Shown: positions 22,383-32,445 of the stretch, in pieces
Layout: each line of letters begins with the position of its first letter
Numbering within the stretch: position 1 is the first letter of the stretch
Source of the DNA: Candidatus Protistibacter heckmannii
Lineage (GTDB): Bacteria > Pseudomonadota > Gammaproteobacteria > Burkholderiales > Burkholderiaceae
Direction: 5' to 3'
Assembly (NCBI GenBank): GCA_025050535.1
Contig: JALBVF010000004.1
Coordinates: 1-64,000 of the forward strand
DNA length: 64,000 bases
Notes under the pieces: model-generated
Database searches by the model: none
Told to the model about the DNA's origin: nothing
What the model saw: the letters and a program-made list of their open reading frames with translations, nothing else
Position numbers and translations under genes: made by a program

Positions 22383-23347
22383 GGCTTGCCTGCCGCCCTT
22401 CTCTTGATGTGCTTGTGCTTGCGGGTTTGTTGACCGGTCGCCTGGATCTTGCGTTCGCGGATGAGCTTGGCCCAGCGCGCGGTGTCGGCCTGCACGGTGA
22501 CCTCGAACTGCGCCGGCGTGCCGCCCGCCAGTTCGGCGCCCATGCGCGCGAAGCGGTCCTGGACCTCGGGCGACTGCAGCGCCTTGTTCACCGCGGCGTT
22601 GAGCTTGGCGACAATGTCGGCCGGCAGGCCCTTCGGTCCGTACAAGCCGAACCAGGTGGAGGATTCGAAGCCCGCCAGGCCGTGGTCTTTTTCCTTGCGG
22701 TCGACTTCGTCGAGCGTGGGCAGGTCGGGCACCAGGCTGGAGCGCTTCGCGCCCGTCACCGCCAGGGCGCGCAGGCTGCCGTCGCGCACGTGGGGCATCC
22801 CGGAGACGATGTTGTCGAACATCAGGTGCTCCTTGCCGTCCATCATGTTGGGCACGGCCAGGGCGGCGCCCTTGTAGGGAATGTGAGTGATGAAGGAATT
22901 GGTCTGCGACTTGAAGGCCTCGGTGGTGAGCTGGATGATCGTGCCGTTGCCGCTGGAGGCGTAGTTGAGCTGGCCCGGATGCGAGCGCGCGTAGAGCACG
23001 AGTTCGCGCGGCGTGCTCACCGGCGGCTTCTTGGTGACGAGCAGCAGATTGGGCGACGTCGTCACCTCGGAGATGGGCGTGAAGTCTGACTCCACCTTGT
23101 AGGGCAGATTGGGGTTGAGGCTCGGGCCGATAGAATGCGTGCTCGAGGTCGCCATCAGGATGGTGTAGCCGTCCGGCGCGGACTTGGCGGCCGCGTCCGA
23201 GCCGATGGCGCCGGCGGCCGGGAAGGGAACGATCATGCGGATCGTGCGGTTAGGATAAGATTCGGCCGCGCCGGCCAAGCCGGACGCGCCCAGCGCGAGG
23301 ACCGCCGCCAGGGCCGCGAGGAGAAATCGGAAGACGGATTTTTTCAT
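22379..23347 (-). pseudogene. Bug/TctC periplasmic receptor with in-frame deletion in the ligand domain
   Basis: The true start is ATG 23347, giving the signal peptide MKKSVFRFLLAALAAVLALG and the AAESYPNRTIRMIVPFPA mature start. At once AIGSDAAAKSAPDGYTILMATSS follows; the family has about 35 residues between these blocks, carrying the GGxxD and ENRxGAG ligand-contact motifs. The deletion is in frame, so the ORF stays open (322 residues). A 20-residue basic tail (QTRKHKHIKRRAAGKP) beyond the usual end suggests the original stop was also lost. Likely a non-functional receptor despite its length. Confidence 0.65.
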
Positions 23348-23524
23348 GATGCGAGAGTGTACCGCCCCGCGAGAATCGGCAGCGGTGGATTTATCGGCAA
23401 ATTTTTCCGGATGAACTCCGGAAGCCTGGCTGGACGGCCCGGCGGGCATGCACCGGCATGGTGGAATCACGCATTGCGCGCGCCGGCCGGCCTTGGGTAA
23501 GGTTGCATCGACAAAGGAAACAGC

Positions 23525-24143
23525 ATGGATTTAGGCATATGGGGTAAGAGCGCGTTGGTCTGCGGCGCGAGCAAGGACCTGGGGCGCAGCTGCGCGCAGG
23601 CGCTCGCGGCCGAGGGCGCGAACTTGGTGATCGTGGCGCGCGGCGCGGCCGACCTGGAACAGACGGCCACCGAGATCGCGCGGAGAACCAGCGCGCAGGT
23701 CGTGGCCGTCGCAACCGACATCACCACGCCCGAGGGCCGCGCCAAGGCGCTGGCCGCCTGCCCGAACCCCGACATCCTCGTGAACAAAACCGGCGGCCCG
23801 CCACCGGGTGATTTCCGCGAATGGAGCCGCGGCGACTGGATCGCCGCCATCGACGCCAACATGCTCACGCCGATCGAGCTGATGAAGTCCACCGTGGACG
23901 GTATGATCGCGCGCAAGTTCGGCCGCATCGTCAACATCACCTCGGGCGCGGTGAAGGCGCCGATCACCAACCTCGGCCGGTCAGGCCGCGCTGGAAAAGC
24001 GCCGCATTGGCATCCCGGCGCGGCGCTTCGGCACGCCCGAGGAATTCGGCGCGTTCTGCGCCTTCCTCTGCAGCGCGCAGGCCTCTTACATGACGGGAAA
24101 GAACGTGCTGCTCGACGGCGGCAACTATCCCGGCACCTTCTGA
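23525..24143 (+). pseudogene. Short-chain dehydrogenase/reductase lacking its catalytic segment
   Basis: The Rossmann start MDLGIWGKSALVCGASKDLGRSCAQALAAEGA and the NKTGGPPPGD segment are normal. After GAVKAPITNLG a deletion of roughly 70 residues removes the YxxxK active-site region and shifts the frame. The end (GIPARRFGTPEEFGAFCAFLCSA to LLDGGNYPGTF) lies in another frame to TGA 24141. Relatives annotated as 3-oxoacyl-ACP-reductase-like SDRs are often next to Bug receptors, as here. The substrate is unknown and the remaining gene cannot be active. Confidence 0.8.
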
Positions 24144-24204
24144 ACCCTCGCTCTCGCGCAGCATCGAACAGCAACCCCATCTATTTCAATCAAGGAGCAT
24201 CACG

Positions 24205-25191
24205 TTGAAACCGATCAAGACCCAACTCGCCGCGGCCTGCATCGCCGGCCTGCTCGCCGCCGTGTCCGGCATGGCCCTGGCGGCCGACGCCTATCCGAAT
24301 AAACCGATTCGCCTGATCATCCCCTTCCCCGCCGGCGGCACCACCGACATCGTCGGCCGCGCCGTGGCCGACAAGATGGGCCGCGAGCTCGGCGTGGCCG
24401 TGGTGGTGGACAACCGCGGCGGCGGCGGCGGCTCGATCGGCGCGGACGCCGTGGCCCACGCCCCGGCTGACGGCTACACCATCGGCATGGCCACGGTCTC
24501 CACCCACGCGGTGAACCCGGCCTGCAATCCCAAGCTCTCCTACGATCCACTCAATGACTTCAAGACCATCACCAACCTGGTCCACGTCGCCAACGTGATC
24601 GCCGTGAACCCCAACTTCCCGGCCAAGGACTACAAGAGCTTCGTCGCCACGCTCAAGGCCAACCCCGGCAAGTATTCCTACGCGACCTCTGGCACCTGCG
24701 GCATCGGCCACATGCTCGGCGAACAGTACAAGGTGCTGTCCAAGACCTATATCGTGCACATCCCCTACCGCGGCGCGGGCCCGGCGCTCAACGACGTTCT
24801 GGCCGGCCAGGTGCCGATCTTCTTCGACAACCTGCCCTCGTCCATGCCTTCGATCAAGTCCGGCCGTCTGACGCCGATCCTGGTCGCATGGAAGACCCGC
24901 CTCGATTCGCTGCCCAACGTGCCGACCTTCGCCGAAGTAGGCCTCAAGAACGCCAACGATCCCGCCTGGTACGGCCTGGTGGCGCCGGTGGGCGTGCCCG
25001 ACGACATGATCAAGAAGCTGCATGACGCCACCGTCAAGGCGCTGCAGGACCCCGGCCTGCGCGCGCGCATGGCCGGCGCCGGCGCGACCCCGGTCGGCAA
25101 CACGCCGCAGGAGTTCGCCGCCGAGATCAAGAACGAGTACGACAAGATGAAGAACCTGGTGAAGCTCCAGAACATCAAGCTGGAGCAATAA
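24205..25191 (+). CDS. Bug/TctC-family periplasmic solute receptor, intact
   Basis: This 328-residue protein starts at TTG 24205, with an AAGGAG box 7 bases upstream, and has a Sec signal peptide ending MALAADAYPNKPIR. The family motifs are complete: IPFPAGGTTDIVGR, VVDNRGGGGGSIGADAVAHAPADGYTI and the central YATSGTCGIGHMLGE. Bug proteins are receptors for tripartite tricarboxylate transporters and are greatly expanded in Bordetella-type genomes, many without cognate permeases; no TctAB genes lie nearby. Of three Bug genes in this window it is the only one without a lesion. The ligand cannot be predicted. Confidence 0.9.
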   Translation: MKPIKTQLAAACIAGLLAAVSGMALAADAYPNKPIRLIIPFPAGGTTDIVGRAVADKMGRELGVAVVVDNRGGGGGSIGADAVAHAPADGYTIGMATVSTHAVNPACNPKLSYDPLNDFKTITNLVHVANVIAVNPNFPAKDYKSFVATLKANPGKYSYATSGTCGIGHMLGEQYKVLSKTYIVHIPYRGAGPALNDVLAGQVPIFFDNLPSSMPSIKSGRLTPILVAWKTRLDSLPNVPTFAEVGLKNANDPAWYGLVAPVGVPDDMIKKLHDATVKALQDPGLRARMAGAGATPVGNTPQEFAAEIKNEYDKMKNLVKLQNIKLEQ

Positions 25192-25278
25192 GCCGGGGGG
25201 CAACGCGCCAGCGCAGTCGGCCGGCGCAGTCAGCCTGAGCCATCCGCCGGGAAGCCGTATCATCGGCCTCGCCTGGGT

Positions 25279-25299
25279 CTCCCTTCGGGGAGTTCTTTT
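25279..25299 (+). terminator. Rho-independent terminator after the Bug receptor gene
   Basis: CTCCC at 25279-25283 and GGGAG at 25288-25292 close a TTCG tetraloop, followed by TTCTTTT. The stem is short but UUCG-capped. Confidence 0.6.
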
Positions 25300-25326
25300 C
25301 ATAAGAACCATAGAGAGAGATGAACC

Positions 25327-26344
25327 GTGCTCAACCGCTTCTTCCGCGCAGGCCTGATCGCCCGCCTCGCGGCCCTGCCCTACCGGCCGCCCCGCCGCCG
25401 CCCGCTTCGCTCTACCTCGACGCCAAGCCGCTGAACCTGACGCTGGACGACTGGCCCCATCCGTATCCGGTCAAGGGCTTCTCCGTGAACATCATGGGCC
25501 AGCCCTTCAACATGGCCTACATGGACGTGCAACCGCAGCCGGACAAGGGCGCGGTGGTGCTGATGCACGGCAAGAACTTTGCTGGCGACTACTGGGGCGG
25601 CGTGGCCTCCGCGCTCAGCGCCCAGGGCTATCGCGTGATCATCTCCGACCAGATCGGCTTTGGCCGCTCCTCCAAGCCGGAGACGCCGTATAACTTCCAC
25701 GACCTGGCCGCCTACACCAGAGCCCTGCTCGACAGCCTGAAGATCGGCCGCTTCCATCTCGTCGCCAATTCGATGGGTGGCATGCTCGCAGTGTGTTATA
25801 CCCGCCTGTATCCGCAGCGCGTGCGCAGCCTGACGCTGAAGAATCTGCTTGGCCTGGAAGACTACGTGCTCTATATCCCGCCGCAGGAGAACGAAACCCT
25901 GCTCAAGCTGGAGATGGCGCAGACCGAGGCCAGCTACCGCAATTTCATGCACAGCTATTTCCCCAACTGGAAGCCAGCGTTCGAGCGCAACGTCGAGCTC
26001 TATGCGCGCGTGCAGAAGGGGCCGACTACCGGCGCTGGTCGCTGGCCTCGGTGCTGAGCTATCAGATGATCTACGAGAAGCCCATCGTCGCCGACCTGCC
26101 CAAGCTCGAGCCCGCGACGCTGCTCGTCATCGGCCAGCTTGACCGCACCGTCTTTGGCCGCCGCTTCGCGCCCGCAGACAAGATCAAGTCCCTGGGCAAT
26201 TTCCCGCAGCTGGGCAAGACCGCCGCCAAGACGATTCCGCGTGCGGAACTGGTAGAGATCGAGAACGTCGGCCACGTTCCGCACCTTGAAGTGCCCGAGC
26301 GCTTCAACGCCGCGCTGATCGGCTTCCTGGAATGCAACAACTGA
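25327..26344 (+). pseudogene. Alpha/beta hydrolase with signal peptide, two frameshifts
   Basis: A GTG at 25327 begins a signal-peptide-like reading (LNRFFRAGLIARLAALP), but the frame slips near 25380 before the mature part ASLYLDAKPLNLTLDDWPHPYP. The fold is clear: oxyanion stretch VVLMHGKNFAGDYW, nucleophile ANSMGGMLAV, acid GQLDRTVF and His VGHVPHLE. The last two lie in a different frame after a slip near 26025 (GADYRRWSLASVL). The ORF ends at 26344. It was probably a secreted or periplasmic esterase-type hydrolase, now dead. Confidence 0.85.
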
Positions 26345-26394
26345 TATCCCGCGCCCAGGTCAGGGCCGGCCCGCGTACGCGGGCGGATCCCTGT

Positions 26395-27615
26395 TCACTG
26401 GCCGCGCAGGTAATCCACGGCCAGCATCGACAGGGCGAGCACGCCCACTTCGATCGCCTTCTCGCCCATGGTGAAGCCCGAGGAATGATTCGGCGCGGCC
26501 TGGCGCATGTCCTGGTCCGCCGGCGTCACGCCGACGAAGAAGAACGGCTCCGGCGCCTCCTTGGCGAATTCGCCGAACTCCTCCGAACCGAAGATCGGAT
26601 GCAGCTCCAGCGTGTTGCCGTAGGCGGCGCGCGAGAGCGTGGTCTGCATGTGTGCGGTGAGGTCTGGATCGTTGGCGGTGACGCCGTAGCTCGCGCCGTC
26701 GAAGCGCACTTCGGCCTGCGCGCCCGAGGCCGAGGCGATGGCCGACGTGTCTTCGCCATGCGCGATTTCACCTCGGCGCGCGCGGCCTCGCTGAAGGCGC
26801 GCACCGTGCCCAGCATCTGCACTTGGTCCGAGATGATGTTCTCGCGGTTGCCGCCGTGGATCGAGCCCACGGTGATCACCGCCGGATTCACCGCCAGGTC
26901 GAGCTGACGCGAGACGATGGTCTGCAGTCCGAGGATGATCTGCGCCGAGGCGACGATGGGGGCCACACCCGCCGCCGGCATGCGACTGGCGGCCGAAGAC
27001 GTCGAGATGGCAGGTGTCCGCCGAGGCCATGGCCACGCCGGGCCGGTAGCCGATCATGCCGGTGGGCAGCCCGGCGGCCAGATGCAGGCCGAAGACGATG
27101 TCGGGCCGCGGGCGGCGCTTCGCGCCGCCGGCCTCACCCTCCTCGGCCGGCTGGAAGAGGAATTTCACCGTGCCGGCGAACTGCGCGCACATGCGCGTCA
27201 GCACTTCGGCCACGCCCATCAGGATCGCCGTGTGGCCGTCGTGGCCGCAGGCAGGCATGATGTCCACCGGCTGGCCCTGGTAGACGCCGCGCACCTTCGA
27301 GGCGAAGGGCATTTCCACGGCCTCCTTGATCGGCAGCGCATCCATGTCGGCGCGCAGCGCCACCACCTTGCCGGCGCCCGCGGCCGAGCCGTGCAGCACG
27401 CCCACCAAGCCGTTGCCGCCCACGCCCGTCGTCACTTCCATGCCGAGACGCCGGAGCTGGTAGGCGGCGAGCTTGGCGGTGCTCATCTCCTGGCCGCTGA
27501 GTTCGGGATTGGAATGGATGTCGCGCCGCCAGTCGATGACCGTCCGGCGCAGCTCAGCGGCGTTTCGGCTGACGAGCAGATCGGTGCCGGCGTCGGCGCG
27601 CGCGGCCGCCCGCAC
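26395..27615 (-). pseudogene. M20-family amidohydrolase with two compensating frameshifts
   Basis: An uninterrupted 406-residue frame exists, yet only its ends match the hippurate/IAA-amino-acid hydrolase family: DWRRDIHSNPELSGQE, CGHDGHTAILMGVAEVL and PAEEGEAGG (metal ligands) at the front, and IFGSEEFGEFAKEAPEPFFFVG and NHSSGFTMGEKA at the back. Between about 26985 and 26760 the encoded residues are Arg/His/Gly-rich nonsense; the real dimerisation-domain sequence (VASAQIILGLQTIVSRQLD, GSIHGGNRENIISDQ) is in a neighbouring frame. So two opposite slips cancel. Around 75 residues of the dimerisation domain are scrambled. The start (GTG 27615) is uncertain. Confidence 0.85.
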
Positions 27616-27802
27616 GGAGCGGGGAAGGACTCGGGAAAGGACTGGGCGGATCGCTTCTAGATCTTGGAATCAATCCAGCGTGGCGCGCCGCGCCGCCGGA
27701 GGGTTTTCCGCCAGTGTACCCACAGCAGTCGGCGCGCCCACCGAACGGCCTACGCGCGCAGCCCGTAAAATGCCGGGCCCTACAAAGGGAGACCGCTTCT
27801 CG

Positions 27803-28513
27803 ATGGCAATCCTCGTCCTCGTCAATTCCGTGTTCGTCGAACGTCAGCTCAACGCCCTGCGCCGCATCGCGCCTGATCTGTAGATCCACACCGACCCCGA
27901 CAACTGCCCGGCCGAACGCATCGAAGTCCTCTACGGCTTCCGCCTGCCGCGCGGCCTTGCGGCGCGCTTTCCGAACCTGAAGCTGATCGCCAGCTCGGGC
28001 GCCGGCGTGGACGGCGTGCTCACCGCGGACCTGCCCGCCCACGTCCAGGTGACGCGCGCGATCAATCCGCTGCAGGCGCAGCGCCTGGCGCAATACGCCG
28101 TCTACAACGTGCTGCGCATCCAGCGCGACATGGCCTTCTTTGAAAACCTGCAGCGCGAGCGCAAGTGGGTGCGTCCCGACGCGCCGCAGTAGACAAACTG
28201 GACGGTTTGCATCATGAGCCTGGGCGCCATCGGCCTGAAGCTCGCCGAAAGCCTGCGCACGCTCGGCTATCAGGTGCTCGGCTGGAGCCGCACGCGGCAC
28301 AGCCACGCTGGCATCGAGACCTTCGCCGGCCAGGAGGAGCTGCCGGCCTTCCTGGCGCGCACGCGCATCCTCGTTCCGCTGCTGCCGGCCACCCAGGGCC
28401 TGATCGACGCCAAGGTCTTCGCCGGCCTGCCGCGCGGCGCGCATCTGATCCAGATCGCGCGCGGCGGCATCGTGGAGGAGGAAGTGATGATGGAGGCGCT
28501 CGACGGCGGCCGC
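27803..28513 (+). pseudogene. D-2-hydroxyacid dehydrogenase (glyoxylate reductase type), stops and 3' truncation
   Basis: From MAILVLVNSVFVERQLN (27803) the frame meets TAG at 27881-27883 and TAG at 28190-28192. The dinucleotide-binding region is degenerate (MSLGAIGLKLAESLRTLGYQVLGWSR), and the catalytic Arg block IQIARGGIVEEEVMMEALDGG is present. Immediately afterwards the sequence becomes antisense to an MFS transporter, so the final third with the catalytic His is deleted. An AAAGGGAGA box precedes the start. The original enzyme would reduce glyoxylate/hydroxypyruvate-like 2-oxoacids with NAD(P)H. Confidence 0.8.
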
Positions 28514-28514
28514 C

Positions 28515-28835
28515 CACGCCCTGCACCGAGCGCGCCGCGACCAGTTCGGCCATGCCGCCGCAAAGGCTTCTGGCGACCGCGCCGAGCGAGATCAGCAGCA
28601 GCGAGATAAGGATGAAGCGCTTGCGGCCGAAGAGGTCGCCCAGGCGTCCCGAGATCGGGATCGACACCGCAGTGGTCAGCAGATAGCCGATGCCCACCCA
28701 GGCATACTACTCCTCTCCGTTGAGCTCCTTAGCGACGCGCGGCAGCGTGGTGCCGACGATGGTGCTGTCGAGGGCGGCAATGGAGACGACCAGCGCCACC
28801 CCGAGCAGCGCGGGGAACGGATTCTTCAGATTCAC
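28515..28835 (-). pseudogene. MFS drug:H+ antiporter (EmrB/QacA type), N-terminal fragment with amber codon
   Basis: The GTG at 28835 overlaps the stop of the upstream solute-binding gene. The first helix (ALLGVALVVSIAALDSTIVG) is followed by TAG after KELNGEE, then YAWVGIGYLLTTAVSIPISG and the MFS signature GRLGDLFGRKRFILISLLL. It ends at VQGVGG, where the sequence joins the truncated hydroxyacid dehydrogenase head-on. Only about 105 of more than 450 residues remain. Confidence 0.8.
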
Positions 28836-29552
28836 TGCAGGACGAAGCCCCCTTGCTTGCGGCTCAGCGCCGAGGCTTCGCCGCTGAGCCATTCCACCAG
28901 TTCCGCGGCTTCGGCCTTTTGGCTGCTGGCGCTGCACACGCCGGCGGCGTACACAGTCTCCAGCTTGAAGGCCTCGGGCAGCGCGTCGACCAGGCGCACG
29001 CCTTCGATGTAGAGGATCTCGGTCACCTGGGTGCAGCCGATCAGGCCGCTTTCCTTCTTCGCGTCGGCCGCCATGGCCGACATCGCGGTGGCGCCGTTGG
29101 GATAGGTGCGCAGGCGGCTCGCCACCTGACCGGAGATGCCGAGCGCGTCGAGCACCTTGGCGAAGTGGATGCCGGCGGTGGCCTTGATCGGGTCGTGGAA
29201 GTAGATGCCCGTGGACGCGAGCAGCGCGGCGCGCAGGCCGTCGGCGTCGGCGATCTGCGCGGCCTGCAGGCCGGCGTCGATCGCCAGCGGCAGCGCCACG
29301 CCCGTGGGCACGGCGCCCAGGGGCGCGATGCTGGCGACGTTCACCTTGCCCTGAACCGCCAGTTCTTCCATCAGCTTGGCGCTGAGGATGAGCACGTCGC
29401 AGGGCTCGCCCGCGAGCAGCTTGTCGCGCATCGCGCCCACCACGCCGAAGGTGCCCCTGCAGCACGCCGCCGGTGCGCTCCTTGAAGCGCTGTTCGATGC
29501 ACTTGACGATGCCCTGCACCGCGCCGCCGCTCAAAATCTTCAATACCGTCAT
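28832..29552 (-). pseudogene. ModA-like extracellular solute-binding protein, frameshifted
   Basis: The start MTVLKILSGGAVQGIVKCIEQRF (29552, preceded by AAGGAAAGAAGG) is separated from the body by a slip near 29455. The body, GAMRDKLLAGEPCDVLILSAKLMEELAVQGKV to LVEWLSGEASALSRKQGG, is open to TGA 28832. It belongs to the periplasmic-binding type II group often annotated as molybdate-like ABC solute-binding proteins. No signal peptide is seen, which also occurs in some relatives of this subgroup. No permease or ATPase partner lies adjacent. Confidence 0.7.
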
Positions 29553-29577
29553 CCTTCTTTCCTTGCTGCTTCGATGT

Positions 29578-30601
29578 TTATTCGGCTTTCATGTCAGAGG
29601 CCTTGACCATGGTTTCCCATTTGGCGATGTCGGCCTTGAGGAAGGCGGCGAACTCCGTCTGGTTCATCACCATGGGCACGGCGCCTTGCTTGGCGAAGGT
29701 CTGCTTCGTGTCGGGGCGGGAGATGATCTTGCCCACCTCGGCGTTGAGCTTGGCGACGATCTCGTGCGGCGTTCCCTTGGGCGCCATCAGCGCGAGCCAG
29801 ATGGTGGCTTCGTAGCCGTTCACGCCGGCTTCGCTCGCGGTGGGCAATTCGGGCAGCACTGTGAAGCGCGTCTTGCCGGTGGTGGCCAGCGCGCGGACCT
29901 TGCCCGAATGGGCGAAGTCGCTCATGGTCGTGACCGCGTCGAACATCATGTCGACCTGGCCGCCGAGCACGTCGGTGCGCGCGCCGGAGCTGCCCTTGTA
30001 GGGCACGTGCAGGATGTCGACGCCGGCCATGTATTTGAAGAGCTCGCCGGCCGCGTGATACGGCGTGCGGTGCCGGAGGAGGCGTAGCTCAGTTTGCCGG
30101 GCTTGGACTTAGCGAGCTTGATCAGGTCGCCGAGGTTCTTCACCGGCAGCACGGGATTCACCACGAGCACCAGGTCGGAGTAGTTCAGCGGCGCGACGGG
30201 GAAAAAGTCGCGCAGCAATTGGAATGGCTTGTTGGGGAGCAGCGATTAGTTGAGCGTGTGCGTGTTCGAGATCAGTAGCCGGGTGTAGACGTCGGCGGAA
30301 GACTTCGCCGCGGCGTCGCTGCCGATGATCGAGCCCGCGCCGGGACGGTCGTCGATGATGAAGGACTGGCCCAGCACGCCCTGCAGGCGCTCGCCGATAA
30401 AGCGTGCGTAGTTGTCTGCGGGGCCCCCCCGGCCGCGTAGGGCACGATGATGCGCACTGGCTTGGACGGATAGGTCTGGGCGGCGAGCGGCGCGGAGACG
30501 AAGGCCACGGCTGCCGCTATAAATGTGGACAACTTGAGAAACTTCTTCGTTTTACCGCCGATTCCGGTGGCCTTGGCGGATACGCGGTGCAGCAAAAACA
30601 T
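29578..30601 (-). pseudogene. Bug/TctC periplasmic receptor, frameshifts and ochre codon
   Basis: ATG 30601 with GGAGACA upstream starts a signal peptide ending SAPLAAQTYPSKPVRIIVPYAAGG. A run of eight C at about 30423-30430 coincides with a frame change. A TAA at about 30246 follows SNTHTLN. Another slip occurs near 30070 in the YASSGT block. The C-terminal part from GVDILHVPYKGSSGARTDVLGGQV is open to 29578. Three lesions at least. The 3' neighbour on the same strand is the ModA-like gene. Confidence 0.85.
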
Positions 30602-30671
30602 TGTCTTGTCTCCTGATTTTGTCGGGAGCCATTATAGGCGCTGTGGCAGGCTGTTATTGGTTCGGACCTTA

Positions 30672-31416
30672 TTGACACAGCAATATAAAGATTTAACTTA
30701 TTATCATTTCTGGCATCGAGTTGGCATAGAAAAAGAAGACGCTCGATACCAGAAACTGGAGCAACTGCACGAGAGGCGAAAGCAGGTCGTGAGGTTGCAT
30801 CGGAATGGATACGGAGTCATGGCCATCGCGGAGTTGACAGGGCTAAGTTACCCGGCGGCTCGACTGGCCATTGATCTCTATGAAGAAGGGGCCGCGGCGA
30901 CCCTGAAGCCGCGCCCACAAGCTCGTACGCAAGGAGACGGAAGACGGCTGAATGCGGATCAAGAAGAAGCAATCCGGCGCACGATCTGCGACAAACGTCC
31001 GGAGCAGTTGAAGATGGAATCTGCGCTCTGGACGCGAGGCGCGGTCATGCTGTTCATCGAACAGGAATACGCGGTCAGACTCTCAATACGTGCGGTCGGA
31101 GACTACCTCAAGCGCTGGGGTTTCACGCCGAAAAAGCCGATCAAGCGCGCTTACGAACAGCGACCGGAGTCTGTCAAGCAGTGGATCGATCAGGAGTATC
31201 TGGCCATCGAGAAGCGTGCCAAGGCCGAAGGTGGCGAGACTCACTGGGGTGACGAAACCGCGTTGGTGAATACGGATGTTCGGGGCCGCAGTTATGCTCC
31301 AAAAGGGCAAACCCCGGTCACGATGGCGGTTAGAGGTACGCGACAGAAGCTGTCGATGATTTCCACAGTGACCAATCAGGGCAAGGCAAGCTGGATGATC
31401 ATCGATGGTGCCTTTA
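30672..31416 (+). mobile_element. IS630-type element IS-B, left part only, invaded by IS-A
   Basis: The left end starts TTGACACAGCAATATAAAG after a TA at 30670-30671 and matches the second IS-B copy at 62722-63383. The element is cut at 31416, where IS-A begins exactly after a TA. Its right half, present in the second copy, is not found on the other side of IS-A; the fadD-like gene end follows instead. So IS-A insertion was accompanied or followed by loss of the IS-B right half. Confidence 0.85.
30726..31416 (+). pseudogene. IS-B transposase, start codon lost and 3' half missing
   Basis: The protein reads EKEDARYQKLEQLHERRKQVVRLH, with an HTH (VMAIAELTGLSYPAARLAIDLY) and the first DDE acidic motif HWGDETALV. 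The start codon, ATG in the other copy, is ATA here (30726-30728). The catalytic core breaks off after MIIDGAF, losing the second Asp and the final Glu. Upstream in-frame extension to 30525 is fortuitous. Confidence 0.85.
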
Positions 31417-32428
31417 TTGATCAGGCATTGAAACATTGAACTTATTGAGTGATATAGAGTCGGCATGTTGCATGGACAACATCGACTCGAGAACGCTGCC
31501 GGTAGCCGCCCTGAACGAACGGCACCGACGTGCGGTGAAAATGCGGCTGGATGGCATGAGCCTGAAGGACGCAGCGGCGCAATGCGAGATGTCGCGCACG
31601 ACGCTCATTGCGGCGGTGAAGGCGTATCGCGCGGGCGGGTGGAAGGCCCTCGACGTTGAGCGCCCCGGGCGCCCGCAGGGTACGGGCAGAACGCTGACGG
31701 CGGAGCAGGAACGCGAGGTTCAGCGGCTGATCCGCGACCGCACGCCCGACCAGTTGAAGATGATCTATGCGCTGTGGAGCCGCCAGGCAGTTGCCGAGTT
31801 GATCCTTAACCGATAAGGCATCAAGCTGGCCGTTCGCACGATGGGCCTGTATCTGGAGCGTTGGGGCTTCACGCCGCAAAAGCCCATGAAGAAGGCCTAC
31901 GAGCAGTCGCCGGCGGCGGTGAAAAAGTGGCTCGACGGAGGACTCCCCAAGACGCCCGTGATTCGCGTGAACAACAAGCGCCACGGCTTGTCGGTGATCT
32001 CCACCGTCACCAACAAGAGCCAGATGCGCTGGCAGGCCTTAGACGGAGCGTTGAGCGCCGACATTCTGATCGATTTCCTGCGCCGGCTGGTCAAGGATAT
32101 GCCGGCAGAAAGATCTACCTGATCCTGGACAACCTGCGCGTGCACCACAGCAAGCCCGTGAAGGCCTGGCAGGCCGAGCACAAGCACGAGATCGAAGTCT
32201 TCTACTTGCCCAGCTACAGCCCCGAACTGAACCCCAACGAAATGGCCAATGCCGACCTGAAGCAGATCGGCACCAAACTCGCTCCAGCTCGCTCGAAGCT
32301 GCAACTGGTGAAGGTCACGCGCCAGCATCTGCTCAGCGTTCAGCGACAGCCCGAGCGCGTCAAGAGCTACTTCGAACATGCGCCGGTTCGGTATGCTGCT
32401 TGAGTTCATTGTTTCAATGCCGGATCAA
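31417..32428 (+). mobile_element. IS-A, 1012-bp copy with 105-bp internal deletion
   Basis: Ends are TTGATCAGGC at the left and GCCGGATCAA at the right, flanked by TA on both sides (31415-31416 and 32429-32430), as expected for IS630 insertion. Compared with the 1113-bp copy at 52577-53689 it lacks a 105-bp block, after the codons for KKWLD, that held the first catalytic Asp. It ends 17 bp from the stop of the acyl-CoA synthetase gene. Confidence 0.9.
31472..32403 (+). pseudogene. IS-A transposase, defective copy
   Basis: ATG 31472 (MDNIDSRTLPVAAL) leads an HTH region (LKDAAAQCEMSRTTLIAAVKAY) to a TAA after AELILNR (31814-31816). The frame resumes GIKLAVRTMGLYLERWGFTP. The 105-bp deletion removes HWGDETG, and a two-base insertion in GTCAAGGATAT breaks the frame before KIYLILDNLRVHH. 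The final motif YSPELNPNEMANADLK is in another frame. It cannot encode an active DDE enzyme. Confidence 0.9.
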
Positions 32429-32445
32429 TATTTTTTTCGCCGTGC

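Noticed and set aside
28165-28697. An intact-looking plus-strand frame across 28.2-28.7 kb
   Set aside because: It spans the junction between two truncated genes and has no family features.
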